DNA of 64,000 nt from the NCBI GenBank assembly GCA_017303795.1, contig JAFLBR010000008.1, positions 62,001 to 126,000 of the forward strand, given 5' to 3'. The DNA comes from Cytophagales bacterium (GTDB lineage: Bacteria > Bacteroidota > Bacteroidia > Cytophagales > Cyclobacteriaceae). Numbering within the stretch: position 1 is the first letter of the stretch; the number at the start of each line of letters is the position of its first letter. The position numbers and the translations under genes were made by a program. The notes beneath the pieces were generated by a model. It ran no database searches. It saw nothing but the letters and a program-made list of their open reading frames with translations, and was not told the origin of the DNA. Positions 35,368 to 43,579 of the stretch are shown here, one piece after another.

Positions 35368-37755
35368 TTAGGGTTTAAGGACAGTGCGTTGTTGAGCTGC
35401 CGCTTCTACTTTCGCACGACTATAATAAACTGTAAAGTGTTTATCGGTTGCCCACAATTCAAAAAGGTTGCGATAAAACGGACTGGCCGCATCGCCACTT
35501 TGACCCGGGGAATTTGTAAAAAGTGTTTTATCCCAATCGGTAACATCGGCCACCATTCTAAATGTTGCCCCATGACTTTGATTATCGCTGTTGCTGGTTA
35601 CACCGGGCGTGGAGGCAGAACCACCGCGTGGTAGCGGGCCACATTCCAACAATGCACGAACGGAATCATTCACTACATTACTTAACGGATGTTTGATGAT
35701 GACATGATGATAAGCAGTTTGTCCATATTGCCACCTGGAAATATCTGTACCTAATTTTTCTTGTAGTGATTTGTTAGCAACTTCAAGTGCACTAACCAGA
35801 AATTGATTACGACCACCGAATTCTTTTCTATCAGCTTTTAGCCAACCCAAAACTTTTTTAACAGAAACCGACCGGATAGTTGTTTTTGCTTTTTCAGGAA
35901 TAAATTGGGCATGCGCTTGTGCCAGCAGTTGTTTTTCCCAGGCTGCATAAACGCCAGCCGCAATTGAATTTTTATCCATCACAAAATCCCAATCCAACAA
36001 AAGCTGCTGTAACTTTTTTGTTTCGGGATTGGTAATGGAAATATCTTTTAAGTATGGAACCAACTGCCTTGCGGGATTGCTGAAGTAATCGAATTGCAAT
36101 TGCTGCATCTCAGCAAAACTTACTTTAGGTTTTGATTCTAAAACAGCATTCAATCGGTTTGCTCTGCTGCTATCAGCCCATTCCCAACCTACTGCATACC
36201 GGTGATTATAATCGGCAGCCACCAGGTTTTCGTTAGCCGTAACCCAAAAACCTTTTTGCGGATTGAATGCATTTGGTAATTCTTTAATGGGCAAGTATCC
36301 TTCCCATTCATAACTACCATCTCCGGGCACGGGCACAAGTCCATCCCAGTTTTTTCTAACCGGTGCAATGCCCACGGTTTGCCAACCGATGTTTCCTTTC
36401 TTATCGGCCCAGATCATATTCTCGCCCGGAATATGACTGTATGTACATGCCTCCCGAAATTCTTCCCACGTAGTGGCGCCATCAATGCGTAAGCTGGCCA
36501 TGTACGGAGCGCCACCAGGTTCCATCCATGCAGCGCGCACAGCATAAGCCTTGTTTCTTTTTGTATCAATAAATGTTACCGGGCCGTGGCGCGTAAACTT
36601 ATGCTGCACATATACATCGGCTGCATTTTTAACCTGAATTGTATCAGCAATTATAGTCATGTCCTCCCAGGCACCTTTGTATTGATATTGATTCTGATTT
36701 TGAGGATTGAGATCATACACATAAATATCTTCGCTATCAATATTAAAAATGGTAAGTCCCCACGCACCAAATTCATTATGCCCAATGGAAACTCCCGGAA
36801 TAGTAGGTTCACCACCACCCACCACATTCCAACCCGGTGCGTGCAAATGAACCATGTAGCGCAACGAAGGTGCTGACAATGCGCGGTGCGGATCGTTGGC
36901 TAACATAGGGAAACCGGTTTCTGATTTTATGCCACTAACAATCCAGTTGTTACTGCCGATAGAGCGCTGTTCGGTATCCATCATTTCTTCGTACGCATCC
37001 TGATCGGTACGGGCCAGTTGCCGGTAGTTGAGTTGATCGGGGTTGGCATGGCTGGCCAGATGTTCGGGCTTAAAAGCAATTTTCTGTTCGCGAAAAGCTT
37101 TGTACAGTTCCAGTATATCTTCAAACAAACCTTCGGCATCAATTTTTTTATCGAGTGTTAAGCGTGGTGTGCCGGGCTCGAATGTGCGTAGGTCTTTTAA
37201 TTTTTCTTCGCCCAATAAAACAACCTGCCGGGCAATTTCTAATTCTGCAGGCAAGTTGCTCAGCAATCCCTGATGTCGCGAGATCACTACTTCAGGTGTC
37301 CATAATTTTGGTTTGATGTTGAGCAATTGAAATTCAATTGGCAGCAACGCTGGATTTTTTTCTGTTTCGCGGATGTAAGCATTAATGCCTTGAGTGAAGG
37401 CCTCAATAATTGCCTCGCCATGCGGATGATAATGATTGAACTCTTTTTTCAGATCGCCACGATATTTAAATAAACGCGCCCCGATGTCGCGCTTTACTTC
37501 GGCTTCGCCTAATAGTTCGGCCACGGTGCCGGTGGCTTGCCTGCGCCAGATTTCAAATTGAAAGAGACGATCTTTAGCAGCTGCATAGCCTTGGGCAAAA
37601 AACAAATCGTGTTCATTTTGTGCATAGATGTGATTAACTCCAGCCGAGTCGCGCAGAATTTCTACGGGTTGTTGAAGTTCAGCAAGCCGTAGCGTGTTTT
37701 TCGAATCTTTACAACTAACAATAAAAAGTATAAGCAGGTAGGGCAGGTATTTCAT
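35368..37755 (-). CDS. penicillin acylase family lipoprotein (Ntn hydrolase)
   Basis: The product has 795 residues. A lipoprotein signal ends at IVSC (Cys15). The alpha part contains AQGYAAAKDRLFQFEIWRRQ. The catalytic Ser268 (IGSNNWIVSG) becomes the new N-terminus after self-cleavage, and LANDPHR follows in the beta part. The family also includes aculeacin and acyl-homoserine-lactone acylases, so the substrate is some N-acyl amide and need not be penicillin. It lies 9 bp downstream of the class V aminotransferase gene. Confidence 0.92.
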   Translation of the reverse strand: MKYLPYLLILFIVSCKDSKNTLRLAELQQPVEILRDSAGVNHIYAQNEHDLFFAQGYAAAKDRLFQFEIWRRQATGTVAELLGEAEVKRDIGARLFKYRGDLKKEFNHYHPHGEAIIEAFTQGINAYIRETEKNPALLPIEFQLLNIKPKLWTPEVVISRHQGLLSNLPAELEIARQVVLLGEEKLKDLRTFEPGTPRLTLDKKIDAEGLFEDILELYKAFREQKIAFKPEHLASHANPDQLNYRQLARTDQDAYEEMMDTEQRSIGSNNWIVSGIKSETGFPMLANDPHRALSAPSLRYMVHLHAPGWNVVGGGEPTIPGVSIGHNEFGAWGLTIFNIDSEDIYVYDLNPQNQNQYQYKGAWEDMTIIADTIQVKNAADVYVQHKFTRHGPVTFIDTKRNKAYAVRAAWMEPGGAPYMASLRIDGATTWEEFREACTYSHIPGENMIWADKKGNIGWQTVGIAPVRKNWDGLVPVPGDGSYEWEGYLPIKELPNAFNPQKGFWVTANENLVAADYNHRYAVGWEWADSSRANRLNAVLESKPKVSFAEMQQLQFDYFSNPARQLVPYLKDISITNPETKKLQQLLLDWDFVMDKNSIAAGVYAAWEKQLLAQAHAQFIPEKAKTTIRSVSVKKVLGWLKADRKEFGGRNQFLVSALEVANKSLQEKLGTDISRWQYGQTAYHHVIIKHPLSNVVNDSVRALLECGPLPRGGSASTPGVTSNSDNQSHGATFRMVADVTDWDKTLFTNSPGQSGDAASPFYRNLFELWATDKHFTVYYSRAKVEAAAQQRTVLKP

Positions 37756-37764
37756 TATTTTATT

Positions 37765-39054
37765 TTAAGCGTTTGCGATTTTTAGTACAGCGTCAATAAA
37801 CCGATCCAGATCTTTAGTTGTGGTATATACATGCGGAGTAATTCGCACCGCGTTCAACTTCTCCCACTTTACTGATGTAGTATGTATTTGAAATTGATTG
37901 AAAAGCTTAGCGGAGATATCAGCAGCTTCCATACCATCAATACTAAATGTGCCCAGCGCACAAGAGTATTCTGGCTTTAATGAAATGTGCAACTTGATTT
38001 TAGGATGTTTGGCAACCGCCTCGCACCAATATAATTTCAGGTAATGCAGGCGTTCTTGCTTTCGTTTGGAACCAATGGCATTATGAAAATCTATAGCCTG
38101 TCCAATGGCTTGCTCGGGCGCGAACGACCGCGTGCCCAACGCTTCAAACTTTCTGATGTCGCCACTTTGTGGTTTTTCTACCGAGAACATCGGCCACGTT
38201 TTTTCAATCAGCGATTTGCGCATGTGCAACATACCAGTGCCAAAAGGTGCGCACAACCATTTGTGTAAACTAGTGCCAAAGTAATCGCAATCAAAATCAG
38301 AAATTTTATAATCGAGATGCGCGAATGAATGGGCTGCATCTACAATAGTAGTAATGCCGCGCTTGCGTGCTTCGGCACAAAGTTTGGCTATGGGTGTAAT
38401 TTGTCCGCTCCAGTTAATGATGTGCGTAAGGTGCCACACTTTGGTTTTGGGAGTAGTAGCTCCAACATAAAGATTGATAAGCGATTCATCGCTCACGATA
38501 GGCAGCTCAGGCGTGATCCAGTTTATTTTAATGCCTTCGCGCAGTTCGCGTTGTTTCCAGGCGTGAATCATGTTGGGATAATCGTAACGCGTCATTACAA
38601 TCTCATCGCCTCGCTTAAGATCAGTACCCCACGTAACAGTACCCAGTGCTTCGGTTGTGTTTCGGTTTATGGCAATCGTATCGGCATCTGCTCCGGCAAG
38701 GTCGGCCAGTTTTCTGCGCAAGGGTTCGCGCCCGGCATCAAGAATGCGCCACATGTAATAGGTGGGCGCTTCGTTACTCAAATGGTAATAACGATCAACA
38801 GCATCTTGCACAACTTTAGGCTGCGGACTAACACCGCCATTATTCAGGTTCATAATGTTGGCACTTACCGTGTACGCTTGTGCCATGCGTGCCCAGAGTT
38901 CTTCATCGGCAGCAGCCAGCGTGGGCGAAAGTTCATTAAGCGAAACCAAAGCCTCACTAATATCTTCGGCCAAAGCCTGGCTGGCGATTGAGGTTAAGGA
39001 AAGCGCACCGATGGCGCTTAATGCTTTTTGAAAGAACGATCTGCGGGTGGACAT
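37765..39054 (-). CDS. exported class V aminotransferase (isopenicillin N epimerase-like)
   Basis: The product has 429 residues. The start MSTRRSFFQKALSAIGALSL gives a twin-arginine-type signal (RRSFF, then SQALA), so a folded, cofactor-loaded enzyme is exported; a longer frame upstream adds 28 residues that would hide the signal. PLP-site landmarks are NRNTTEALGTV, DAAHSFAHLD and the Schiff-base lysine in TSLHKWLCAPFG. The family covers epimerases, desulfurases and kynureninase-like enzymes; the true reaction is unknown. It is the first gene of the minus-strand run with the acylase. Confidence 0.88.
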   Translation of the reverse strand: MSTRRSFFQKALSAIGALSLTSIASQALAEDISEALVSLNELSPTLAAADEELWARMAQAYTVSANIMNLNNGGVSPQPKVVQDAVDRYYHLSNEAPTYYMWRILDAGREPLRRKLADLAGADADTIAINRNTTEALGTVTWGTDLKRGDEIVMTRYDYPNMIHAWKQRELREGIKINWITPELPIVSDESLINLYVGATTPKTKVWHLTHIINWSGQITPIAKLCAEARKRGITTIVDAAHSFAHLDYKISDFDCDYFGTSLHKWLCAPFGTGMLHMRKSLIEKTWPMFSVEKPQSGDIRKFEALGTRSFAPEQAIGQAIDFHNAIGSKRKQERLHYLKLYWCEAVAKHPKIKLHISLKPEYSCALGTFSIDGMEAADISAKLFNQFQIHTTSVKWEKLNAVRITPHVYTTTKDLDRFIDAVLKIANA

Positions 39055-39143
39055 GGGGAGTAATTTTTGAAATTCAATGTAAATATTTTTGTGATTAGAT
39101 GCTGGAAGTGATTGGGTAATGGTTCGCCCTGTGGACAAGAGGC

Positions 39144-39240
39144 AAATCTGATTAGTGATTTGGGATTAATTGATTTAGGATTGACAGGGTCTTATCCATA
39201 AATCACCACTCAAACATCACAAGTCACTAATCCTAAATCC
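39144..39240. repeat. dyad repeat family II, copy 1
   Basis: The left arm (CTGATTAGTGATTTGGGATT) and the right arm (CATCACAAGTCACTAATC and onward) can pair into a long imperfect hairpin. The right-arm word recurs at 40935-40959 with one change in 25 bases. It fills much of the 260-bp gap between the aminotransferase gene and the next lipoprotein gene; I see nothing else there. Confidence 0.7.
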
Positions 39241-39314
39241 TTCCAGCTTGCAATCTTTACAACCCGTTTAAACTTTTAATCGTTAACTTGTGTCGAATAG
39301 AAAAAGGAATAGAT

Positions 39315-39689
39315 ATGAAGCGATTAACATTAGGAGTGCTGATGCTGGCGGGATTGCTGGCTGCGTGTGATAAAACAAAACTGAAGGAGCCGCACGAATG
39401 TGTGCCGGTAACCTATCAATATGGGATTTGTGGAAAAGCAGTTCTTAAAATTGAGAACTCAGTTTACTACGATTTAGGTGAAAATGTTGGCGAGCATGAA
39501 AACGTATTCTTAGCTACACTAGAATGTTTTACCGATGAAAACGCATTAAAGAATAAATTATTTTTTGTACAAATCAACCCTTCTGACTTTAACCTGAACT
39601 GTGCGGTATGCGAAGCCGCAGTAGTGTATGATGGGAGCAAGCATTATAACGTGCGGGTAAGTAATAATTGTACCTCAGGTGTAGAGTAG
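39315..39689 (+). CDS. small hypothetical lipoprotein, 124 aa
   Basis: The start MKRLTLGVLMLAGLLAACDK gives a clear lipobox (LAAC, Cys18); an upstream in-frame ATG adds nine residues and would spoil the signal. An AAAAGGAATAG stretch precedes it, which may act as a weak ribosome site. The mature part has several Cys pairs (YGICGK, LNCAVC) and no known motif. It lies among repeats and is followed by a repeat remnant. Confidence 0.7.
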   Translation: MKRLTLGVLMLAGLLAACDKTKLKEPHECVPVTYQYGICGKAVLKIENSVYYDLGENVGEHENVFLATLECFTDENALKNKLFFVQINPSDFNLNCAVCEAAVVYDGSKHYNVRVSNNCTSGVE

Positions 39690-39700
39690 GATTGCTAACG

Positions 39701-39731
39701 TTGAAGTATCGTCTCCGCTTCGTATCTAGCA
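39701..39731. repeat. remnant of the double-hairpin repeat
   Basis: GAAGTATCGTCTCCGCTTCG shares the GTATCGTC arm and CCG core of hairpin 2 in copies A-C, but the return arm is lost. Similar short remnants lie near 42368. Confidence 0.45.
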
Positions 39732-39771
39732 GAATGATAAGGGAAATCAAGATTAATTGTTATTTTTAAAG

Positions 39772-40822
39772 ATGACCTTTCATCGCTTATTTTTTGTAGG
39801 CTTTTTGGGGTTATCCAATCTTGCTACTAGCCAGCAGCAAGTAAATGGTTCCTATATCCATTTTCGAAGTGTTGAGAAAAATAATCCCGAATCTTTATTG
39901 AGTGGGTCGGGAGGCATAATAAAATTGTATAATGAGGAGGTTAATTTTATTCGCGATTCTATAAAAACAACGGGCAGACGAACTCGCGACAAAATCTGGT
40001 TTAGCGATTCCGTAAGTGCTCAGGTTATTTATGAATATCCGGATAGTTTGAGGTTGTTGCTTAACAATAGTTACATTGACTATCGCGCATTGAAGAAATT
40101 TTCCGGAATAAAAATTTCTTACGGGATATGAACAATTATACCTGGGACTTTATTAGTGAGAATGTTTCATTTACTCTAATACCAGAAAGCAAAAAGAGCT
40201 ATGTGCGGCACGGGGCATCTATTTATTCAAGAATTGATTTTTTCCAATCGAAGGATGTGTGGGATTTTCACCTTAAAATAAATTCTCATGCAGAATTTGT
40301 AACCTTTACTGGGTTTGATTTGCATCATGGGTTTTCAACAATACAAATGATTGATGAAAATCAAGATACCATAAAGTGTGAATTGTTTCAGGATGGTATG
40401 TTGGTAAATGGCCAATTGATTAGACGGGCTACGGCAAATGAAGCTGAAATTCTTTCCGTCAAAACAAAACTCATTTCAAAAAAATGGCTGGCAACATGGA
40501 GTTATCAGCAAAAATTACCGGGTGAGATTCAGTTGATCGGAGAAGAAAGTTCATACATCGATGACGGAAGGATTCAGAAAGGACAAGTATCATTTATTTT
40601 TTATTCAGATGGACGGTACCAATTTAATAATGGTAAACAAATCCAAACTGGAAGTTGGAAGCTTTCAGCAGATGGTAATTATGTATTGCTCAAGAATGAT
40701 AAAAAAGGAAAATCCAGTCTGAGGCTTACGACTGATTCAAAAAAGAATATGAGTTTATAGATATTCAGCACATTAAGTACAAACAAGAGTTTCTTTATGG
40801 AGAGAAAGTTGTGTTTAAGTGA
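39772..40822 (+). pseudogene. secreted protein of unknown function, broken by two frameshifts
   Basis: Three frames join into one protein of about 350 residues. Frame 1 has a signal peptide (MTFHRLFFVGFLGLSNLATS) and ends at 40131. Frame 2 (ATG at 40128) continues MNNYTWDFISENVSFTLIPE to 40760. Frame 3 gives a plausible C-terminus, KEYEFIDIQHIKYKQEFLYG, to a stop at 40820-40822. One added G in the G3 run at 40123-40125 gives SYGDMNNYTW; one added A in the A6 run at 40739-40744 gives SKKEYEF. Both breaks are therefore one-base losses in homopolymers. Two overlapping genes (ATGA at 40128) are the alternative for the first break. I do not recognise the family; the late part (YSDGRYQFNNGKQIQTGSWK) looks lipocalin-like. 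Confidence 0.6.
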
Positions 40823-40865
40823 TTTCTATCCATGATCTGGGGCGAGACAATAAAAAGTTTTAATA

Positions 40866-40960
40866 ACCGATTTGCGATGATTGATCTGCGACTTATGATT
40901 TTAGATTTGGTTCTGACTCAAATCACAAATCAATCATCACAAGTCACTAATCGTAAATCA
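40866..40960. repeat. dyad repeat family II, copy 2
   Basis: Two arms, built from GATTTGCGATGATTGATC-type and AATCAATCATCACAAGTCAC-type words, can fold together. The right arm shares 24 of 25 bases with copy 1. It lies between the broken secreted-protein gene and the stop of the convergent MFS gene. Confidence 0.7.
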
Positions 40961-40964
40961 TATA

Positions 40965-42197
40965 CTATTTCACCTGCTGCAATCTTCTCAGCGCAGGGGC
41001 TTTCAACGCGGTAATACTCACCACACCAAGTGTCATCAGCCCTCCGAAAATTACGGAAGGCACTACACCCAGTAACTTTGCAGCAATACCCGATTCCAGC
41101 ATACCTATTTCATTAGACGAACCAATGAACATACTGTTTACTGCCGCAACCCGACCTTTCATATTTTCAGGAGTAAGCGTATGGATTAAGGTACTGCGCA
41201 CAATTACACTCACACAATCGAACATCCCACTCATAATCAACAAAGCCATCGAAACCCAAAACCAGGTTGAGAGACTAAATGCAATCATGGAAACTCCAAA
41301 ACCGGCAACGCACCACAATAAAATTTTACCGATATTCTTTTTGATGGGGTTACGCGTAATGTACACCGCCATTAACACCGCACCAATGGCGGGCGCAGAT
41401 CGTAAAAATCCTAAACCGGTTTTACCGATGTGCAAAATCTCATCGGCAAAGAAGGGCAGCAAAGCCACCGCACCGCCAAATAACACAGCAAATAAATCGA
41501 GCGAGATGGCACTAAGAATAATCTGATTGCTGAACACAAACTTTAAACCAGCTTTAATTTTTGTCCACGTACCTTGTTCTGTAGTTATCGGTGGCAAAGG
41601 TCGGTTGGGTATAGATAGGTAACTTAGAAATGCAATTGTAATTGAAATTGCAACGGCAGAATAAGCCATAGTGATTCCAAAGAAACCATAAATCAAACCG
41701 CCAATCATGGGGCCACAAACCGCGCCACCTTCCCAAATAGTACTGTTCCATGTAATGGCATTTTGATAAAGCGATCGATCGACCAACTGTGGCATAAACG
41801 AAAAAGTTGCTGGTGATAAAAATCCGCGTGCTATGCCACTCACAAAAATTACGGCATAGATGGCAAAGGCACCGTTATCAATAATAAATGCACCCAGGTT
41901 GGTGGTAAAGTAAAGCAGCATAGCAGAACAGGCGGCCAACACGCTTACACAGGTAACAATAATTTTTTTTCGTTCTACAATATCGGCCAGGTGGCCCGCA
42001 TAAAGCGAAACACTAATGGCAGGAATAGCTTCCGATAAGCCGATAAGTCCGAGTGCTAATGGATCTTTGGTGAGTTCGTAAATCTGCCAGCCGACAATTA
42101 CACCTTGCATTTGCATGGCCAGCGTAATGAACAATCGTGAAGTAACAAACAACCGGAAATCGCGAATGCGAATGGCTGCGTAGGGATCAGTACTCAT
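40965..42197 (-). CDS. MFS transporter (DHA3-like)
   Basis: The product has 410 residues and about 12 hydrophobic helices. The N-terminus (RDFRLFVTSRLFITLAMQMQ) and GHLADIVERKKII, the loop 2-3 signature, match the DHA3/enterobactin-exporter-like MFS group that carries drugs or siderophores outward. The substrate cannot be told. The 278-bp region upstream is full of repeats rather than genes. Confidence 0.88.
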   Translation of the reverse strand: MSTDPYAAIRIRDFRLFVTSRLFITLAMQMQGVIVGWQIYELTKDPLALGLIGLSEAIPAISVSLYAGHLADIVERKKIIVTCVSVLAACSAMLLYFTTNLGAFIIDNGAFAIYAVIFVSGIARGFLSPATFSFMPQLVDRSLYQNAITWNSTIWEGGAVCGPMIGGLIYGFFGITMAYSAVAISITIAFLSYLSIPNRPLPPITTEQGTWTKIKAGLKFVFSNQIILSAISLDLFAVLFGGAVALLPFFADEILHIGKTGLGFLRSAPAIGAVLMAVYITRNPIKKNIGKILLWCVAGFGVSMIAFSLSTWFWVSMALLIMSGMFDCVSVIVRSTLIHTLTPENMKGRVAAVNSMFIGSSNEIGMLESGIAAKLLGVVPSVIFGGLMTLGVVSITALKAPALRRLQQVK

Positions 42198-42209
42198 GAA
42201 TGCAGGGGT

Positions 42210-42237
42210 TAACCGCGGAGGCGCTAAGGCGCAAAGG
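42210..42237. repeat. GC-rich repeat (CCGCGGAGGCGCTAAGGCGC), extra direct copy
   Basis: The word is repeated almost exactly at 42405-42430, and in inverted, diverged form at 42897-42923. It lies 12 bp upstream of the MFS start codon. Confidence 0.75.
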
Positions 42238-42258
42238 TTGCATATTATTTAATTTTTT

Positions 42259-42290
42259 TAAGTATTGTCTTTACTTCGGGACAATGCGAT
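42259..42290. repeat. hairpin related to the double-hairpin repeat
   Basis: GTATTGTC...GACAATGC keeps the stem of the family but with T-A pairs where copies A-C have C-G (ATTGTC/GACAAT against ATCGTC/GACGAT). The paired change keeps the hairpin and suggests that the fold, not the letters, is selected. Confidence 0.55.
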
Positions 42291-42296
42291 TTTAAT

Positions 42297-42356
42297 TTGT
42301 GATTATTGATCAGTGATTTGTGATTTTAGATTTACGTATCCTAAATCACCAATCAG
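42297..42356. repeat. dyad repeat family II, copy 3 (short)
   Basis: TTGATCAGTGATTTGTGATT and the return arm CTAAATCACCAATCAG form an imperfect stem. The same GTGATT/AATCAC words occur in copies 1 and 2. A short remnant of the other repeat (AAGTATCGTCTCCGCTACTG) follows at 42369-42388, so repeats fill this gap and no gene is seen. Confidence 0.55.
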
Positions 42357-42404
42357 TTCAACTTTCTTCAAGTATCGTCTCCGCTACTGATTTTATCTTA
42401 GGAT

Positions 42405-42923
42405 TAACCGCGGAGGCGCTAAGGCGCAAGGGTTGATTTCTTATTGGCCCTTCACCTTCTTTCTTTACCATAGAATTAAAAATTATTCACGTATCTCTTA
42501 AAGCCGTCTTTCAAAAGCCGCACATTAAAATTTATCAGAAAGCCCAATTTTTTGTTGGCAAATTTAAGGTAGCTTATGAGCTGAGCTTCATGAACAGGTA
42601 AGATTACTTCAACGGCCTTTAATTCAAGGATAATTTCGTTTTCTACAAGTATATCAATTACGTAATCTTTGTTAAGAATGAAGCCTTTATATTGAAGAGG
42701 AACAGTAACAAGGGCTTCCGTTTTTATCTTACGTAGCGACAACTCTTTAACTAAACATTGCTGGTAAACTGACTCAAGTAGACCAGGTCCCATTTCTTTA
42801 TGCACCGTAATTGAGGCTTCAAGAATTTGCTTTGAGATTGCATTCAAATTTTCATTGTCCATGGTCTTAAAATGTTAGACAAAACATAAAAGTATTCTTT
42901 GCGTCATCGCGCCTCTGCGGTTA
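42405..42923. mobile_element. GxxExxY unit bounded by imperfect 27-bp inverted repeats
   Basis: The left end TAACCGCGGAGGCGCTAAGG is repeated in inverted form at 42897-42923 (about 23 of 27 positions agree). The unit of about 520 bp holds one gene, the GxxExxY protein. The right end supplies the TAA stop codon of the neighbouring NadR-like gene. No target duplication is obvious. Similar GC-rich words next to GxxExxY genes are familiar to me from other Bacteroidota, but transposition is not proven. Confidence 0.5.
42476..42862 (-). CDS. GxxExxY protein (PD-(D/E)xK-like nuclease fold)
   Basis: The product has 128 residues. The signature GPGLLESVY gives the family its name, and YVIDILVENEIILELKAVE carries the D...ExK pattern of the PD-(D/E)xK superfamily. 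The activity has not been shown to my knowledge. It lies inside inverted repeats and is AT-rich compared with its neighbours, both of which suggest mobility. Confidence 0.85.
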   Translation of the reverse strand: MDNENLNAISKQILEASITVHKEMGPGLLESVYQQCLVKELSLRKIKTEALVTVPLQYKGFILNKDYVIDILVENEIILELKAVEVILPVHEAQLISYLKFANKKLGFLINFNVRLLKDGFKRYVNNF

Positions 42924-43463
42924 TGGTAAAACATTATTAACAGCAGCAACTGCTTTCTGTTGTCGTTGCTCCCAGTTTCCGCCAATCTCTACAAACGGCA
43001 CGGCTGCATTTACCACTTCATGTTTAAACAATTGCCAGAAGTGTTCGCGCTTATCGGGGTGTTCGCGTTGCGGATCATCTACCCAGGGCACATCAATGTA
43101 ACACAACAAGTATAAATCGTAATGCCGCTTTTTAATCAGTTGTATAATCTCTTCATCGCAGCGGCCATATTTATAATCGCTCCAGATTTTTATGGTGATG
43201 AGATTGGTATCGCAAATCATTACGCGATTGGAATCGCGCAGCCATTCATCTTCTAATCGCAACTGGCCATGTGCAATTTTAAGCAAGTCGGCTTGCTGGT
43301 ACGGTCGGCCTAATTTATCGAGATAAGCCCGCGCGTATTCGGGTATCCAGCTTGTATTAAAATGGGTAGCCAAAAATTTTGAGAGTTCTGATTTGCCGGT
43401 ACACTCCGGCCCGATTACGCAAACCTTTTTAATAATCGGTAAATCATGGGCAACAGCCGACAT
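42921..43463 (-). CDS. NadR-like ribosylnicotinamide kinase-type ATPase
   Basis: The product has 180 residues. The P-loop GPECTGKSELSKFLA is followed by WIPEYARAYLDKLGR and DTNLITIKIWSDYKYG, which match the C-terminal kinase domain of NadR. The N-terminal adenylyltransferase and HTH domains of NadR are missing, so it may phosphorylate nicotinamide riboside alone. Its stop codon lies within the inverted repeat of the GxxExxY unit, so the last residues may have been changed by insertion. Confidence 0.82.
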   Translation of the reverse strand: MSAVAHDLPIIKKVCVIGPECTGKSELSKFLATHFNTSWIPEYARAYLDKLGRPYQQADLLKIAHGQLRLEDEWLRDSNRVMICDTNLITIKIWSDYKYGRCDEEIIQLIKKRHYDLYLLCYIDVPWVDDPQREHPDKREHFWQLFKHEVVNAAVPFVEIGGNWEQRQQKAVAAVNNVLP

Positions 43464-43579
43464 ATAGTGCTTACTTTTTCGCCAAAATAACCATTTAATT
43501 GCTATCCGGTGAACGAAACTGCATCATGGGTTTCGCTAATCGGGCTTGTATAATTATCTTTCGCTAAACTTCGAAGTGT

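Noticed and set aside
38329-38991. 220-codon plus-strand frame opposite the class V aminotransferase
   Set aside because: The length is notable, but the aminotransferase on the other strand has a full set of motifs; this frame reads as a shadow.
35368-39054. Beta-lactam antibiotic biosynthesis cluster
   Set aside because: The acylase and epimerase-like names come from family labels only; no ACV synthetase, isopenicillin N synthase or other pathway gene is present.
40128-40131. ATGA overlap as programmed coupling of two separate genes
   Set aside because: The second frame lacks a signal peptide although it looks like part of an exported protein, and one added G gives a continuous protein; I prefer a broken single gene but cannot exclude coupling.
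42921-43463. Full-length NadR
   Set aside because: Only the kinase-type domain is present; the adenylyltransferase and HTH parts are absent upstream.
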